From assembly GCA_003210285.1 (NCBI GenBank), contig QCVS01000011.1, positions 1 through 53,268 of the forward strand: a stretch of 53,268 nt of DNA, written 5' to 3'. Shown here in pieces: positions 19,051-28,460 of the stretch; within the stretch, counting starts at the first letter, position 1, and every line of letters starts with the position of its first letter. Made by a program: the position numbers and the translations under genes. The DNA comes from Prochlorococcus sp. AG-686-J21. Its GTDB lineage: Bacteria > Cyanobacteriota > Cyanobacteriia > PCC-6307 > Cyanobiaceae. The notes beneath the pieces are model-generated. The model saw only the letters and a program-made list of their open reading frames with translations, was not told where the DNA came from and ran no database searches.

Positions 19051-20544
19051 TTATGGATGGAAACCTAAAATAGAATTATTTCTTTTTTTAATAATTTCTA
19101 AAAAATTATTATCACTTTCATTTTTTAATTCAGATTCATAAAGAAGATTACTTAATTTCTTTTCAAGATCAAATTTATCAGCCTTAAAAAGGCAAGATTT
19201 TTTTAAAACCTCAATCATTATTGAAACTGCTGTACTAGCTCCAGGAGAAGCACCTAATAAAGCAGAAAGTGAGCCGTCTTCCGAGTTTACAATTTCCGTG
19301 CCAAATTGCAAAGAACCTCCATCTTTAGTTTTTTTGATTATTTGAACTCTTTGTCCAGCATTCTCTAAATACCAATTCGAAGGCTCAGCTGATGGCATCA
19401 TATTCCTTAAGTTTTCAACTCTTGAATTATGACTCTTAAGAGATTGTGAAAAAAGATAATTAATTAATTCGTTATTCTTAATCCCAACATCAAGCATAGA
19501 AAATAAATTATTTTTTTTAATTGAACTAAATAAATCAAAATAAGAGCCTTTTTTTAAGAATTTAGTCGTGAAACCAGCAAAAGGACCGTAGAGAAGAAAT
19601 TTTTTGCCTTCAATCCATCTTGTATCTAAATGCGGCACTGACATTGGAGGTGATCCTATATCTGCTTTTCCATAAACTTTTGCATTATGTTTTTCCGTTA
19701 TAGACTTTTCCTCACAAATAAGCCATTTTCCACTAACAGGAAAACCACCGTATATTTTAGCTTCTGGAATTTTAGATTTCTGAAGAAAATTTATTGTTTT
19801 ACCCCCAGCCCCGAGGAAAACATATGAAGTCCTTAAAGAAACTTTTCTACCTTCTGAACGAAAATTTAATTCCCAATTGTTTTTATTAGTTTTCTTTAAA
19901 TCTATTAATTCAGTTTTATAACTAATTTCAACATTTTTATTCTTAGAAATATAAGTTAGATATTCTCTTGTTAAAGCCTCAAAATTGATATCTGTTCCTC
20001 TTTTTATTCGAGTAGCTGCAACTTTATCTAATGGATTTCTACTATTAGTAATAAGTGGTGCCCAAGATTTTATTTGATTAAAAGATGATGAAAATTCCAT
20101 GTCTGCAAACTCTGGATATTCAGACATTGCTTTAAATCTTTTTTTTAAAAAAGAAATATTTTCAGTACCTGTGACAAAGCTTATATGAGGAATAAATTTT
20201 AAAAATTTTCTAATATCTATCTTTCCAGTTGCATACAATGAGGCCCATAATGACATTGAATTTTCAAAGGAACGATTTATAGAAAGGGCTTTATCTATTT
20301 GTAAATCTCCATTCTCATCTAAGGGGGTGTAATTTAATTCGCAATTTGCAGCATGACCAGTTCCTGCATTATTAAATGCACCAGTACTTTCACTACCTGG
20401 TTTATTTAACTTTTCTATAATTAATATTTTTATTGCAGGTAAAATCTCTGTAATTAATAAAGCAAGTGTTCCGCTCATTATTCCTGCCCCTACCAATATC
20501 GCATCATAACTATCATTTTGATTTAAGATGTTTTTAGAAGTCAC
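19051..20544 (-). CDS. mqo: Malate:quinone oxidoreductase
   Basis: FAD-dependent peripheral membrane enzyme that oxidises malate to oxaloacetate and passes electrons to the quinone pool, substituting for NAD-dependent malate dehydrogenase. The N-terminal dinucleotide-binding loop is [17 protein letters not shown] (14-30). Mqo signatures include [19 protein letters not shown], the FGPFAGFTT-like block [12 protein letters not shown], and the C-terminal [19 protein letters not shown]. 497 aa. The start is GTG at 20544, divergent from nfu across 71 bp. Confidence 0.93.
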   Translation of the reverse strand: MTSKNILNQNDSYDAILVGAGIMSGTLALLITEILPAIKILIIEKLNKPGSESTGAFNNAGTGHAANCELNYTPLDENGDLQIDKALSINRSFENSMSLWASLYATGKIDIRKFLKFIPHISFVTGTENISFLKKRFKAMSEYPEFADMEFSSSFNQIKSWAPLITNSRNPLDKVAATRIKRGTDINFEALTREYLTYISKNKNVEISYKTELIDLKKTNKNNWELNFRSEGRKVSLRTSYVFLGAGGKTINFLQKSKIPEAKIYGGFPVSGKWLICEEKSITEKHNAKVYGKADIGSPPMSVPHLDTRWIEGKKFLLYGPFAGFTTKFLKKGSYFDLFSSIKKNNLFSMLDVGIKNNELINYLFSQSLKSHNSRVENLRNMMPSAEPSNWYLENAGQRVQIIKKTKDGGSLQFGTEIVNSEDGSLSALLGASPGASTAVSIMIEVLKKSCLFKADKFDLEKKLSNLLYESELKNESDNNFLEIIKKRNNSILGFHP

Positions 20545-20615
20545 AACAGAAAATTTATTTTTTTTGCAATTAATCGCATTTCTTTCTAGGCTTATTATAA
20601 AGTTAATTCAAAATT

Positions 20616-20861
20616 ATGAGTACTGAAACATTACCACTTACAAATGAAAATGTAGAAACGGTTTTAGATGAACTAAGACCTTTCTTAATATCAGATGGAG
20701 GTAATGTAGAAATAGCAGAAATTGATGGTCCAATTGTTAAAGTAAGACTTCAAGGAGCTTGTGGAAGCTGCCCAAGCAGTACCATGACATTAAAAATGGG
20801 AATAGAAAGAAAGCTAAAAGAAATGATTCCTGAAATCAGCGAAGTAGTTCAAGTTTTGTGA
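20616..20861 (+). CDS. nfu: Nfu-type iron-sulfur cluster scaffold
   Basis: An 81-aa NifU C-terminal-domain protein with the cluster-binding CxxC at Cys49 and Cys52 in [14 protein letters not shown], preceded by [13 protein letters not shown]. In cyanobacteria this stand-alone NfuA-like scaffold delivers [4Fe-4S] clusters, notably to photosystem I. The length is typical. It is divergent from mqo and convergent with the following small membrane protein gene. Confidence 0.92.
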   Translation: MSTETLPLTNENVETVLDELRPFLISDGGNVEIAEIDGPIVKVRLQGACGSCPSSTMTLKMGIERKLKEMIPEISEVVQVL

Positions 20862-20882
20862 GCTATTTTTTTAAAATCTTTT

Positions 20883-21143
20883 TTACGACTCTTTGCTTAA
20901 TTCTTTAGTTAATGAAGATTTAAAATCTAAGCAATTTACAGGAAGACCTTGACCTATAGCAATTAAAAGAGGAGCTAAAATTCCTAATGTAAATACTAAA
21001 TTTGACTGATTAACTTCATTTTTACTTAATGTAAAAGTTATCAAATAAATAATAGTGAAGTACGCATGTAAAGAAAAAAATTCTTTTGGTTTTAAAGCGG
21101 GCCATCTCAAAGTATTTCCCAAAAAATATAAAAACCCTGTCAT
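20883..21143 (-). CDS. Small membrane protein, 86 aa
   Basis: Contains two hydrophobic stretches, about residues 24-42 (FSLHAYFTIIYLITFTL) and 49-66 (VFTLGILAPLLIAIGQGL), joined by a short polar loop, and a hydrophilic C-terminus. The N-terminal part TGFLYFLGNTLRWPALKP may be a re-entrant or third segment. I do not recognise a named family; the layout suggests a conserved picocyanobacterial membrane protein. Start ATG at 21143. Confidence 0.65.
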   Translation of the reverse strand: MTGFLYFLGNTLRWPALKPKEFFSLHAYFTIIYLITFTLSKNEVNQSNLVFTLGILAPLLIAIGQGLPVNCLDFKSSLTKELSKES

Positions 21144-21295
21144 AAATTTAAATTAATTAGTAAAGCGGAAATTAAATATAAACCTAATCCCTTTTAGATA
21201 TAAATCACATCAAAATTTACTTAAGATAATAATTAAAAAAAAATTAAAAAATTATTTCTATACGTAATATCTGGACAACAACACAAAAATACGCT

Positions 21296-21301
21296 TATAA
21301 T
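21296..21301 (+). promoter_or_regulatory. -10 box of the DUF4278 gene
   Basis: A perfect TATAAT lies 80 bp before the start codon. Transcription would begin near 21308, just before the small hairpin GTAGC-TGAT-GCTAC (21308-21321) and the riboswitch-like aptamer, which matches a leader RNA of about 70 nt. Confidence 0.55.
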
Positions 21302-21325
21302 TAATGAGTAGCTGATGCTACATTT

Positions 21326-21380
21326 CGTTCACCTTCATTAGAGGGCGCAGTTCGAGTCATACCAAGGAACGGGGGATGGC
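21326..21380 (+). promoter_or_regulatory. Glutamine riboswitch-like leader (glnA/Downstream-peptide type)
   Basis: The leader is strikingly GC-rich for this genome. It carries the pattern of the cyanobacterial glutamine riboswitch classes: CGTTCACC at 21326-21333, a short stem (CCTT with GAGG), GGCGCAG, and AAGGAACGG ending the aptamer. P1 pairs CGTTC (21326-21330) with GAACG (21367-21371). The downstream bases AACGG and CCGTT can pair instead, placing the ATG of the gene in the loop, so aptamer and sequestering hairpin appear mutually exclusive. Recognition is from memory of the motif consensus; a covariance search was not run. Confidence 0.7.
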
Positions 21381-21573
21381 CGTTTTGTCACATCGAAACA
21401 TGACTACTTTAACTTACAGAGGTAAAAACTACGTTCAAAACAAAAAGGCTGCTAACAAGCAACCTGTTGAACTTACCTACAGAAGAAACGTATACACCAA
21501 TAGAATGGATGACGCTTCTTCAAGTAATGAAAAGGCAGAATTAAATTACAGAGGTGCTAACTACACTAAATAA
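21376..21573 (+). CDS. DUF4278 repeat protein, 65 aa
   Basis: Small basic protein with three copies of a beta-hairpin-like repeat: LTYRGKNYV (12-20), LTYRRNVYT (33-41) and LNYRGANYT (56-64), as in DUF4278. Function is unknown. It follows a riboswitch-like leader, as expected for the short ORFs behind Downstream-peptide RNAs, so it may respond to glutamine and nitrogen status. The ATG at 21376 has AAGGAA upstream; an in-frame ATG at 21400 (Met9) would give a protein starting right at the first repeat and is a fair alternative. A strong terminator follows. Confidence 0.8.
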   Translation: MAVLSHRNMTTLTYRGKNYVQNKKAANKQPVELTYRRNVYTNRMDDASSSNEKAELNYRGANYTK

Positions 21574-21591
21574 TTTAATTCCAAAAGAAAG

Positions 21592-21617
21592 AACCCCTTC
21601 TAAGGGGTTTTTTTTTT
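21592..21617 (+). terminator. Rho-independent terminator
   Basis: Stem AACCCC (21592-21597) and GGGGTT (21604-21609) with a 6-base loop, followed by a run of T to 21617. It ends the DUF4278 transcript. Confidence 0.9.
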
Positions 21618-21648
21618 AGCTATATTTATCAAAATCAGAATTATTTTA

Positions 21649-22443
21649 ATGTCTAGCGATTGCTGCAATACTGATGAGTCAAATAAAACTTTGAAAGGTC
21701 TTGATCATAAAAATTCTATTCAAGAAAGGTATGGTTCTGCTGCATTAGTAAAAGAAAGTTGTCTTTGCACACCTGTTGGTTTTAATCCTGTTTTACTTGA
21801 GGCAATTCCTGAAGAAGTTATTGAAAGGGATTATGGATGTGGTGATCCAACGAAATATGTACGGAAGAATGATATTGTTTTAGATCTTGGTAGTGGGAGC
21901 GGCAAAAATGCCTTTATTTGTTCTCAAATTGTTGGCGGAGAGGGGAAAGTAATTGGGGTTGATCAAAATCCTGATATGCTTACATTATCAAGATCTGCTT
22001 CCAAAAAATTTTCAGAAAAGATTGGTTTTATCAATACAGAATTTCTTGAAGGCTCAATTGAAAATCTCGATGAATTAGATAAAGATTTAAATCCGTTAAT
22101 CGCAGACAAATCAGTTGATATTATTTTAAGTAATTGTGTTTTAAATTTAGTAAATCCTGAATCTAGAAATAATCTTTTAAGAAATATAAAAAGAGTTCTT
22201 AAAGATAATGGAAGAATAGCCATTAGCGATATTGTCTCAAGTAAAAAAGTTCCTTTAAGATTACAAAATGATCATGATCTATGGACAGGATGTATTAGTG
22301 GAGCCTGGTATGAGCCAGAATTCCTAAATGATTTTAAAGATCTAGGTTTTAAAAACTTAGAATTCGCGGAAAGAAGTAATGAACCTTGGAAAGTTATTGA
22401 AGATATTGAATTTAGAACAGTTACTTTAGTAGGCAATATTTAG
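21649..22443 (+). CDS. arsM: ArsM-like SAM-dependent methyltransferase
   Basis: Class I methyltransferase closest in layout to arsenite S-adenosylmethyltransferase, which converts As(III) to methylated arsenicals. The SAM loop is VLDLGSGSGKNAF (77-89). Three cysteines sit in the contexts of the ArsM As(III) ligands: Cys64 (DYGCGDP), Cys163 (SNCVLNL) and Cys215 (TGCISGA). There is also an N-terminal CC pair (5-6) and CLC at 38-40. 264 aa. No arsR, arsC or acr3 is adjacent, so the arsenic role is inferred from motifs alone. Confidence 0.75.
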   Translation: MSSDCCNTDESNKTLKGLDHKNSIQERYGSAALVKESCLCTPVGFNPVLLEAIPEEVIERDYGCGDPTKYVRKNDIVLDLGSGSGKNAFICSQIVGGEGKVIGVDQNPDMLTLSRSASKKFSEKIGFINTEFLEGSIENLDELDKDLNPLIADKSVDIILSNCVLNLVNPESRNNLLRNIKRVLKDNGRIAISDIVSSKKVPLRLQNDHDLWTGCISGAWYEPEFLNDFKDLGFKNLEFAERSNEPWKVIEDIEFRTVTLVGNI

Positions 22444-22475
22444 CCCTTCTTAAGAAATTTAATTTTAAAATTTAA

Positions 22476-23657
22476 ATGACAATTAATTTAAGAGATCAAA
22501 TACCCGCATTAAAAAACAAATATTACTTTAATTATGGAGGTCAAGGACCATTACCAAAATCTTCTCTAGAAGCAATAGTTAAAACTTGGGAAATCATTCA
22601 AGATTTAGGACCATTTACAAATGATATGTGGCCTTTTATTCATAAAGAAATATTGACTACAAAAGGAATTATTGCACAAAAATTAGGTGTTAATTCAAAA
22701 AATGTAGCTTTAACTGAGAATATCTCTTCTGGAATGATTTTGCCTTTTTGGGGTATAAAAGTAGAAGAGGGAGAAGAATTGTTAATAAGTGACTGTGAAC
22801 ATCCTGGAGTAGTAGCTGCGAGCAGAGAATTTTGTAGAAGAAATAAATTAATATTTAAAATTTTACCAATCCAAAAAATTAAAAATCTAAACGACGAAAA
22901 TATAATTTTAGAGATTTCAAAAAATCTAAATAGTAAGACTAAGATCCTAATTATTTCTCATATTTTGTGGAACTTTGGATATAAAATCCCTTTAAAACAA
23001 ATTTCTATCGAATTAAAAAATAATCGAGAAAATTCTTATCTACTTGTTGATGGTGCTCAAACCTTTGGTCATATAAAAATTGAAGAAGAAGTTTTTTATT
23101 CTGATTTATATTCTATAACTTCTCATAAATGGGCATGTGGTCCTGAAGGACTTGGAGCTATTTATGTCTCAGATAGATTTATTCATGAAACAGATCCAAC
23201 AATAATTGGTTGGAAATCATTAAAAAAAGAACAAGGTATTTATGAGCCGTCAGATAACCTTTTTCATGAAGATGCAAGGAAGTTTGAAGTAGCTACCTCT
23301 TGTATCCCTTTACTTGCAGGTCTCCGGACTTCTTTAGATCTTTTGGATAAAGACTGCCCTGAAAAAGAAAAAAGCAACAACATCAAAAGATTAAGTGAAA
23401 AACTTTGGGATAATTTACATCAATTTAACGAAATTGATTTAGTTTTAGAAAAAAAATACTTAAATGGGATAGTTAGTTTTAATATCGAAAATATTGAAAA
23501 TAAGGACAAATTTGTGAAGAAACTTGGAGAAAAGAAAATTTGGATTAGAGTTTTAGAAGACCCAAAATGGTTCAGAGCATGCGTGCATCAGATGACAACA
23601 GATGATGAAATTAATTTACTTTCTGAAGAAATAAAAAAATTACCAAGGAATTTCTGA
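22476..23657 (+). CDS. Aminotransferase class V / cysteine desulfurase-like protein
   Basis: PLP-dependent fold-type I enzyme of 393 aa. The Schiff-base lysine is Lys218 in SITSHKWACGPEGLGA, Asp192 (LLVDGAQ) contacts the pyridine nitrogen, and His109 (CEHPGV) stacks on the cofactor. The pattern resembles isopenicillin-N-epimerase-like and cysteine desulfurase-like proteins. I cannot tell which reaction it catalyses: there is no clear desulfurase catalytic-cysteine loop near residue 340-360. It overlaps the convergent SDR gene by 18 bp. Confidence 0.75.
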   Translation: MTINLRDQIPALKNKYYFNYGGQGPLPKSSLEAIVKTWEIIQDLGPFTNDMWPFIHKEILTTKGIIAQKLGVNSKNVALTENISSGMILPFWGIKVEEGEELLISDCEHPGVVAASREFCRRNKLIFKILPIQKIKNLNDENIILEISKNLNSKTKILIISHILWNFGYKIPLKQISIELKNNRENSYLLVDGAQTFGHIKIEEEVFYSDLYSITSHKWACGPEGLGAIYVSDRFIHETDPTIIGWKSLKKEQGIYEPSDNLFHEDARKFEVATSCIPLLAGLRTSLDLLDKDCPEKEKSNNIKRLSEKLWDNLHQFNEIDLVLEKKYLNGIVSFNIENIENKDKFVKKLGEKKIWIRVLEDPKWFRACVHQMTTDDEINLLSEEIKKLPRNF

Positions 23658-24344
23658 GCTATCCCATGCAATAAATTTTCCGGTAGATGCTGGTGATTGA
23701 TTTTTAATAATATTGATCATTAATTGGGATGATTTTTCAGTACTAAATAATTTATGTTCTGGAACAAATTTATGAAAAGGTCTAGATAAATCAGTATCTA
23801 CTGTCCCTGGATGAAGCAATGTAATAGTAGCTTTTGGAAAACGTCTAGCCCACTCAATACTTAAAGATTTAAAAAACTGATTTTGTGCAGATTTTGCGGC
23901 TCTATATGAATACCAACCTCCAGACTGATTATCTCCAATACTACCAACTCTTGCACTTATACTCGCAAAATTAAAATCATTATCTTTTGGTATAAATTCT
24001 TCAATAGCTTTAGCTAATAAAATAGGAGAAAAGGCATTTATTGAAAAACTTTCCATCATATTTTTTTTATCAAGATGTTGTAATCTTTTTTCTGGCTTAA
24101 GAGTTTCACTATGAAGTCTTCCAGTAGCGTTAACTACTAATCTTAATTCTGAAGAATGATTCGAAATTTTAGTTTTAAACTGCAAAAGTGATTGAGAATC
24201 CTCTATGTCTAATTCCCAAAAAGAATTAAATTGACTTTTTCTTCCACACAAAACAACATCCAATTCTTTTTCACTTTTGCTCAAATCTGTAGCTAGTTGG
24301 GTACCAATTCCACCAGAGCCTACAACCAAGGCTAAACCTTTCAT
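23640..24344 (-). CDS. Short-chain dehydrogenase/reductase
   Basis: A 234-aa Rossmann oxidoreductase. The NAD(P) loop is GSGGIGTQLA (9-18), the NATG-type segment is VNATG (71-75), and the catalytic pair is Tyr147 and Lys151 (YRAAK) with Ser128/Ser130 upstream. The pattern resembles the C-factor/CsgA-like SDR group; the substrate is unknown. The 3' end overlaps the convergent class V aminotransferase gene by 18 bp. Confidence 0.8.
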   Translation of the reverse strand: MKGLALVVGSGGIGTQLATDLSKSEKELDVVLCGRKSQFNSFWELDIEDSQSLLQFKTKISNHSSELRLVVNATGRLHSETLKPEKRLQHLDKKNMMESFSINAFSPILLAKAIEEFIPKDNDFNFASISARVGSIGDNQSGGWYSYRAAKSAQNQFFKSLSIEWARRFPKATITLLHPGTVDTDLSRPFHKFVPEHKLFSTEKSSQLMINIIKNQSPASTGKFIAWDSSEIPW

Positions 24345-24425
24345 TTTTGAAGAATAATTTTTTTTGATTCTAAGAAACTTTTCTTATTATTTGTGCAAAT
24401 ATCTCTCTTATTTACTTAATAAATT

Positions 24426-25964
24426 TTATTTAGATTTACTTTTTTCTTCTAAAAATTTGTAAGCAATTTTTCTATCATCAAAATCAATTATTTTATCATT
24501 TAGAATTTGATAGTCCTCATGTCCTTTACCTGCGATTAAAACAATATCTTCTTTTTTTGCAAATTCAATAGATTCTTTTATTGCTATAAATCTGTCAATT
24601 TCAATTTTTATTTGATCTCTTTTTTCAATACCCTTTAAAATCTCACTTACTATTTTTTCAGGGTCTTCTGACCTTGGATTATCTGATGTTATGAAAACGT
24701 AATCAGAAAACTCTTCAGCTATTGATCCCATTAAAGGTCTTTTTCCACTATCTCTATCTCCACCACATCCAAAAACAGTTATGATTTTTCCTTCACAAAG
24801 TTTTTTAATTGATTCCAAAACTTTCTTTAATCCATCAGGAGTATGGGCATAATCAACGATTACAGTTGGTAGTAATGCTGAAACATCATTATTATCAATA
24901 TCAATTTTCTCCATTCTCCCAGGAGTACCTGGAAAAGATTTTATTGATCTTGATAAATCTTTTAGAGAGAAATTAAGTTTATACAAAATTGTTATTGCTT
25001 GAATTGCATTCATTAAATTAAACTCTCCAACTAGTGGAACAAAAAGATTAATTTTTTCTTCAGGGGTATGAAAGATGCATGAGGAACCTTTTTCAGTGAA
25101 ATTTTTATCTGTTACGTAAAATAATTCTTCATTTTTAAATTCGCTCTTAATCTTTTTTGTAGAAACTACAGACGATCTTTTTTTTAGATGAGTTGGCAAT
25201 TTAGAGATCCAAAGATCATCGCAATTTAAAACAGCTGTCCCATTTTTTTCTGATAAGTAAGGCGGGAAAAATAATCTTTGTTTTGTCTTAAAATACGATT
25301 CCATATCGGAATGATAATCAAGATGATCTTGAGATAAATTTGTAAAAATAGCTGCCTTAAATTCACAACCTGATATCCTATTTTGAGCAATAGCATGGGA
25401 ACTTACTTCTAATATTGCAAACTCAGAGTCGGCTTCAACTGCAGCATTTAATTTCTTTTGAAGTTTATCCGCAAAATCAGTTGTATGTGAAGATACCTCT
25501 GAATATCCTGGCCACCTATTAAATAATGTTCCAAATAAAGCTGTCTTTTTTCCTAATTTATTAAGAAGATATTCTAATAAAAAAGTTATTGTTGTTTTCC
25601 CATTAGTACCTGTTACACCAATAAGTTTAAGTTTACTTGAAGGTCTATTCCAAAACTCAGATACTATTTGACCACAAAAAAGATCCCCTAAAGGCTCTTT
25701 TATAACAAGAACTTTTTTATGATCAATAGTTTCAGTTAATTCTTTGGCTTTGAAACCAATAATGGCTGCCTCTGCACCATTTTCAATAGCCTCTCTCCAA
25801 TATTTCCCTCCATCGACATTTAATCCTGGTAATCCCAAAAACAAAGTTCCTTTTTCAACTTCTTTGGAATTAAAAGATATATTAGTTATTTCTGGATTTA
25901 TCAACCCAGATGTTGGAACAATTTCTACTAAAGATAGGAGTTTATGTAATTTTATTGATCTCAT
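24426..25964 (-). CDS. murE: UDP-MurNAc-tripeptide synthetase (meso-DAP adding)
   Basis: Peptidoglycan precursor synthesis: adds meso-diaminopimelate to UDP-MurNAc-L-Ala-D-Glu in the cytoplasm. The ATP-binding loop is GTNGKTT (119-125). The motif FITSDNPRSEDP contains the DNPR sequence that marks DAP rather than lysine specificity. 512 aa. It is the last of three tightly spaced genes with a glutaredoxin-like gene and yidD. Confidence 0.95.
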   Translation of the reverse strand: MRSIKLHKLLSLVEIVPTSGLINPEITNISFNSKEVEKGTLFLGLPGLNVDGGKYWREAIENGAEAAIIGFKAKELTETIDHKKVLVIKEPLGDLFCGQIVSEFWNRPSSKLKLIGVTGTNGKTTITFLLEYLLNKLGKKTALFGTLFNRWPGYSEVSSHTTDFADKLQKKLNAAVEADSEFAILEVSSHAIAQNRISGCEFKAAIFTNLSQDHLDYHSDMESYFKTKQRLFFPPYLSEKNGTAVLNCDDLWISKLPTHLKKRSSVVSTKKIKSEFKNEELFYVTDKNFTEKGSSCIFHTPEEKINLFVPLVGEFNLMNAIQAITILYKLNFSLKDLSRSIKSFPGTPGRMEKIDIDNNDVSALLPTVIVDYAHTPDGLKKVLESIKKLCEGKIITVFGCGGDRDSGKRPLMGSIAEEFSDYVFITSDNPRSEDPEKIVSEILKGIEKRDQIKIEIDRFIAIKESIEFAKKEDIVLIAGKGHEDYQILNDKIIDFDDRKIAYKFLEEKSKSK

Positions 25965-25971
25965 CTTCCAA

Positions 25972-26274
25972 TTAATTGTTATTCAAAGCAATATTTATAT
26001 TTTTTTCTAGCCATTTTTTTAGTTGATCATCCTTCAATCTTGGAGAGATCCTAGGTAACTCAATAATTTTTTGAGACGTACTTTCTTTAATAGCGACAAC
26101 AGGAACTTCATTATCAAATATTTTATATTTATCTTGGTACAAATCAAACCTATCTATGTCAATTTCATTAATTTCTAATTTAGGTTTTATTTCTTTAAGA
26201 TTTATTTTTGTTAGTTTATTTTTTAATGTCTCACAAAGGCAACAACCTTTCCTAACAAAAATGAGTATTTTCAT
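25972..26274 (-). CDS. Glutaredoxin-like (DUF836) protein
   Basis: 100-aa thioredoxin-fold protein with an N-terminal cysteine cluster KGCCLCETLK (Cys11, Cys12, Cys14) and a cis-proline-type VPVVAI segment near residue 79, as in the DUF836 family. It is probably a thiol redox protein; the substrate is unknown. It lies 4 bp from yidD and 7 bp from murE on the same strand. Confidence 0.8.
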   Translation of the reverse strand: MKILIFVRKGCCLCETLKNKLTKINLKEIKPKLEINEIDIDRFDLYQDKYKIFDNEVPVVAIKESTSQKIIELPRISPRLKDDQLKKWLEKNINIALNNN

Positions 26275-26278
26275 TCAC

Positions 26279-26515
26279 TTAATCAGGAACAGGATCACAA
26301 CCGCATGGAGTTAACGGATGACATTTGCTTAATCTTCTTAGGGTCAACCATCCACCTCTCCAAGGGCCGTGCCTTTTAATAGCCTCGTATCCATAAGAAC
26401 TACAACTTGGTATAAATCTGCATCTTGGTCCAAAAAAAGGGGAGAACCACTTTTGATAGAAGGAAATCATCAAAAGAAGTATAGATGTAAGTAGTTTGTT
26501 GACGCTTTTAATCAC
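26279..26515 (-). CDS. yidD: Membrane protein insertion efficiency factor YidD
   Basis: 78-aa protein that assists YidC in inserting inner-membrane proteins. It shows an amphipathic N-terminus (residues 7-22) and the fully conserved family body: [20 protein letters not shown] followed by [20 protein letters not shown] and the CGCDPVP end. First gene of the yidD / DUF836 / murE unit; divergent from rpsD. Confidence 0.93.
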   Translation of the reverse strand: MIKSVNKLLTSILLLMISFYQKWFSPFFGPRCRFIPSCSSYGYEAIKRHGPWRGGWLTLRRLSKCHPLTPCGCDPVPD

Positions 26516-26610
26516 TTTAATGATGTAAAATAAGAATCTAGTAGTAATTAGTTTAGTTGAATTTAATCAATTATCCAATTTATTGCAAATCTCAATTTTA
26601 ATTTAAAATT

Positions 26611-27219
26611 ATGTCAAGATACCGCGGCCCAAGATTAAGGGTTACGCGTCGCTTGGGAGAACTACCAGGTCTCACTAGGAAAGCTTCAAAGAAGTCAAAT
26701 CCTCCAGGTCAGCACGGCCAAGCCCGTCGCAAGCGATCAGAATACGCAATTCGTCTAGAAGAAAAGCAGAAACTTAGATTCAACTATGGAGTTTCTGAAA
26801 GACAACTTGTTCGTTACGTTAAAAAAGCTAGGGCTCAAGAAGGCTCTACAGGAACCAATCTCCTTAGACTTTTAGAAAACAGATTAGATAATGTTTGTTT
26901 TAGATTAGGTTTTGGTGGAACGATCCCAGGTTCAAGACAATTAGTAAATCACGGGCATGTAACCATTAACGGAAAAGTTCTTGATATTGCTGGTTACCAA
27001 TGTAAACCAGGAGATGTAATTAGCATTAAAGAAAACAAAGCGAGTAAAAAACTTGTAGAAGGAAATATTGAATTTCCTGGTTTAGCTAATGTTCCACCTC
27101 ATATAGAGTTAGACAAACCTAAATTAACAGGCAAAATCAACGGAAAGTGCGATAGAGAATGGGTCGCGCTTGAAATAAACGAGTTATTAGTTGTTGAATA
27201 CTATTCAAGAAAAGTATAA
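26611..27219 (+). CDS. rpsD: 30S ribosomal protein S4
   Basis: Primary 16S rRNA-binding protein of the small subunit. 202 aa, starting [20 protein letters not shown]; the S4 RNA-binding domain lies at about 90-150 ([20 protein letters not shown] and following). No zinc cysteines are present at the N-terminus, so it is the zinc-free form typical of cyanobacteria and plastids. Codon use is more GC-rich than its neighbours, as expected for a highly expressed gene. A hairpin terminator follows. Confidence 0.98.
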   Translation: MSRYRGPRLRVTRRLGELPGLTRKASKKSNPPGQHGQARRKRSEYAIRLEEKQKLRFNYGVSERQLVRYVKKARAQEGSTGTNLLRLLENRLDNVCFRLGFGGTIPGSRQLVNHGHVTINGKVLDIAGYQCKPGDVISIKENKASKKLVEGNIEFPGLANVPPHIELDKPKLTGKINGKCDREWVALEINELLVVEYYSRKV

Positions 27220-27241
27220 AAATCCTTTTCTTCAAATTATT

Positions 27242-27270
27242 AAACCACTCACCTTATTGGTGAGGGGTTT
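27242..27270 (+). terminator. Terminator of rpsD
   Basis: Stem AAACC-A-CTCACC and GGTGAG-G-GGTTT around the loop TTATT, 22 bp after the rpsD stop. One internal A/G mismatch; the T-run is short. Confidence 0.75.
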
Positions 27271-27293
27271 AATTAATTCTTATTTTGAAAATA

Positions 27294-28457
27294 ATGGGAA
27301 ATAAGAAAAATATTATCAAAAAGCCAGGTGTTAAAACCTTATCAATTCATCATGGAGAGACATTTTCTGAAGAAACTGGATGTGTCATGCCACCAATTTT
27401 TTCTACCTCAACTTTTAAACATGGTAATAAGGGCAATTTCGATTACACCAGATCAGGTAATCCAAACTTTAAAATCCTAGAAAATATACTTAAATCCATA
27501 GAAGAATCCAAATATTGTACAATCTTTGGATCTGGCATAAGTGCAGTAACTGCAATTACATCTTCATTAAAATCAGGAGATAAAATACTCTGCGAGTCAA
27601 ATCTATATGGTTGTACAGTAAGAATGTTCGATAAAGTTTTCAAAAAATTTGGAATAGAAGTTTTATGTACAGATTTTACAAATAAAGAAAATTTTAAAGA
27701 AATTAAAGACTTTCAGCCAACTTTAATATGGCTCGAAAGTCCAACAAATCCGCTTTTAAAAGTACTTGATATTAAACTTATTTGTGATGAAGCTAATAAA
27801 TACAAAATACCTGTTGTTCTAGATAACACCTTTTCTACAGCTATCATTCAAAAACCTCTAGAACTAGGCGCAACACTTTCTCTTATAAGTACAACAAAAT
27901 TTATAAATGGCCATAGTGATGCACTTGGTGGAGCAGTCCTAACAAATAATGAGGAATGGAATAGTAAGATGCTTTTCTCTCAAAAAGCTTTAGGACTTCA
28001 ACCCTCTCCTTTTGATTCATGGTTAATTACAAGAGGAGTAAAAACTCTACCTCTAAGAATCGAACAACAAACAAAAAGTGCAGAGATAATTTCTAAGGAA
28101 ATTGAAAATCACAGAATCGTTGGTAAAGTTTTTTACCCCTTTAATCGAAAACATCCACAATTTGATTTGGCAAAATCACAAATGAAATCTGGGGGTTCAA
28201 TGATCACCCTAAAATTAAATTTAAATAAAGCTGACACTTTTAAATTTTGTAAATGTCTTAGATATTTCTCATTAGCAGAGAGTCTTGGAGGCGTTGAAAG
28301 TTTAATTTGCCACCCTGCAACAATGACTCATGCATCTGTTGATGATAAAACAAAAAATCTCCTAGGTATTGATGATTCTCTTATAAGATTGTCGGTAGGT
28401 TGTGAAGATACAAATGATCTAATTTCAGATATATTATTTGCCTTTAATAAATTCTAA
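27294..28457 (+). CDS. metB: Cystathionine gamma-synthase family PLP enzyme
   Basis: Trans-sulfuration enzyme that condenses an activated homoserine with cysteine (or sulfide) toward methionine. The PLP lysine is about residue 202 in ISTTKFINGHSDALGG; the substrate-binding YTRSGNP and ESPTNPLL blocks are intact. ATG at 27294 is the preferred start; an in-frame TTG at 27285 would add three residues. It heads a block with a second family member 3 bp downstream and cysK. The exact choice between cystathionine gamma-synthase and O-acetylhomoserine sulfhydrylase activity is not settled by the sequence. Confidence 0.85.
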   Translation: MGNKKNIIKKPGVKTLSIHHGETFSEETGCVMPPIFSTSTFKHGNKGNFDYTRSGNPNFKILENILKSIEESKYCTIFGSGISAVTAITSSLKSGDKILCESNLYGCTVRMFDKVFKKFGIEVLCTDFTNKENFKEIKDFQPTLIWLESPTNPLLKVLDIKLICDEANKYKIPVVLDNTFSTAIIQKPLELGATLSLISTTKFINGHSDALGGAVLTNNEEWNSKMLFSQKALGLQPSPFDSWLITRGVKTLPLRIEQQTKSAEIISKEIENHRIVGKVFYPFNRKHPQFDLAKSQMKSGGSMITLKLNLNKADTFKFCKCLRYFSLAESLGGVESLICHPATMTHASVDDKTKNLLGIDDSLIRLSVGCEDTNDLISDILFAFNKF

Positions 28458-28460
28458 AAA

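Noticed and set aside
21264-21277. A GTA-N8-ACA sequence upstream of the DUF4278 promoter that resembles an NtcA site.
   Set aside because: The second half should be TAC and the spacing to the -10 box is a few bases short; too weak to claim.
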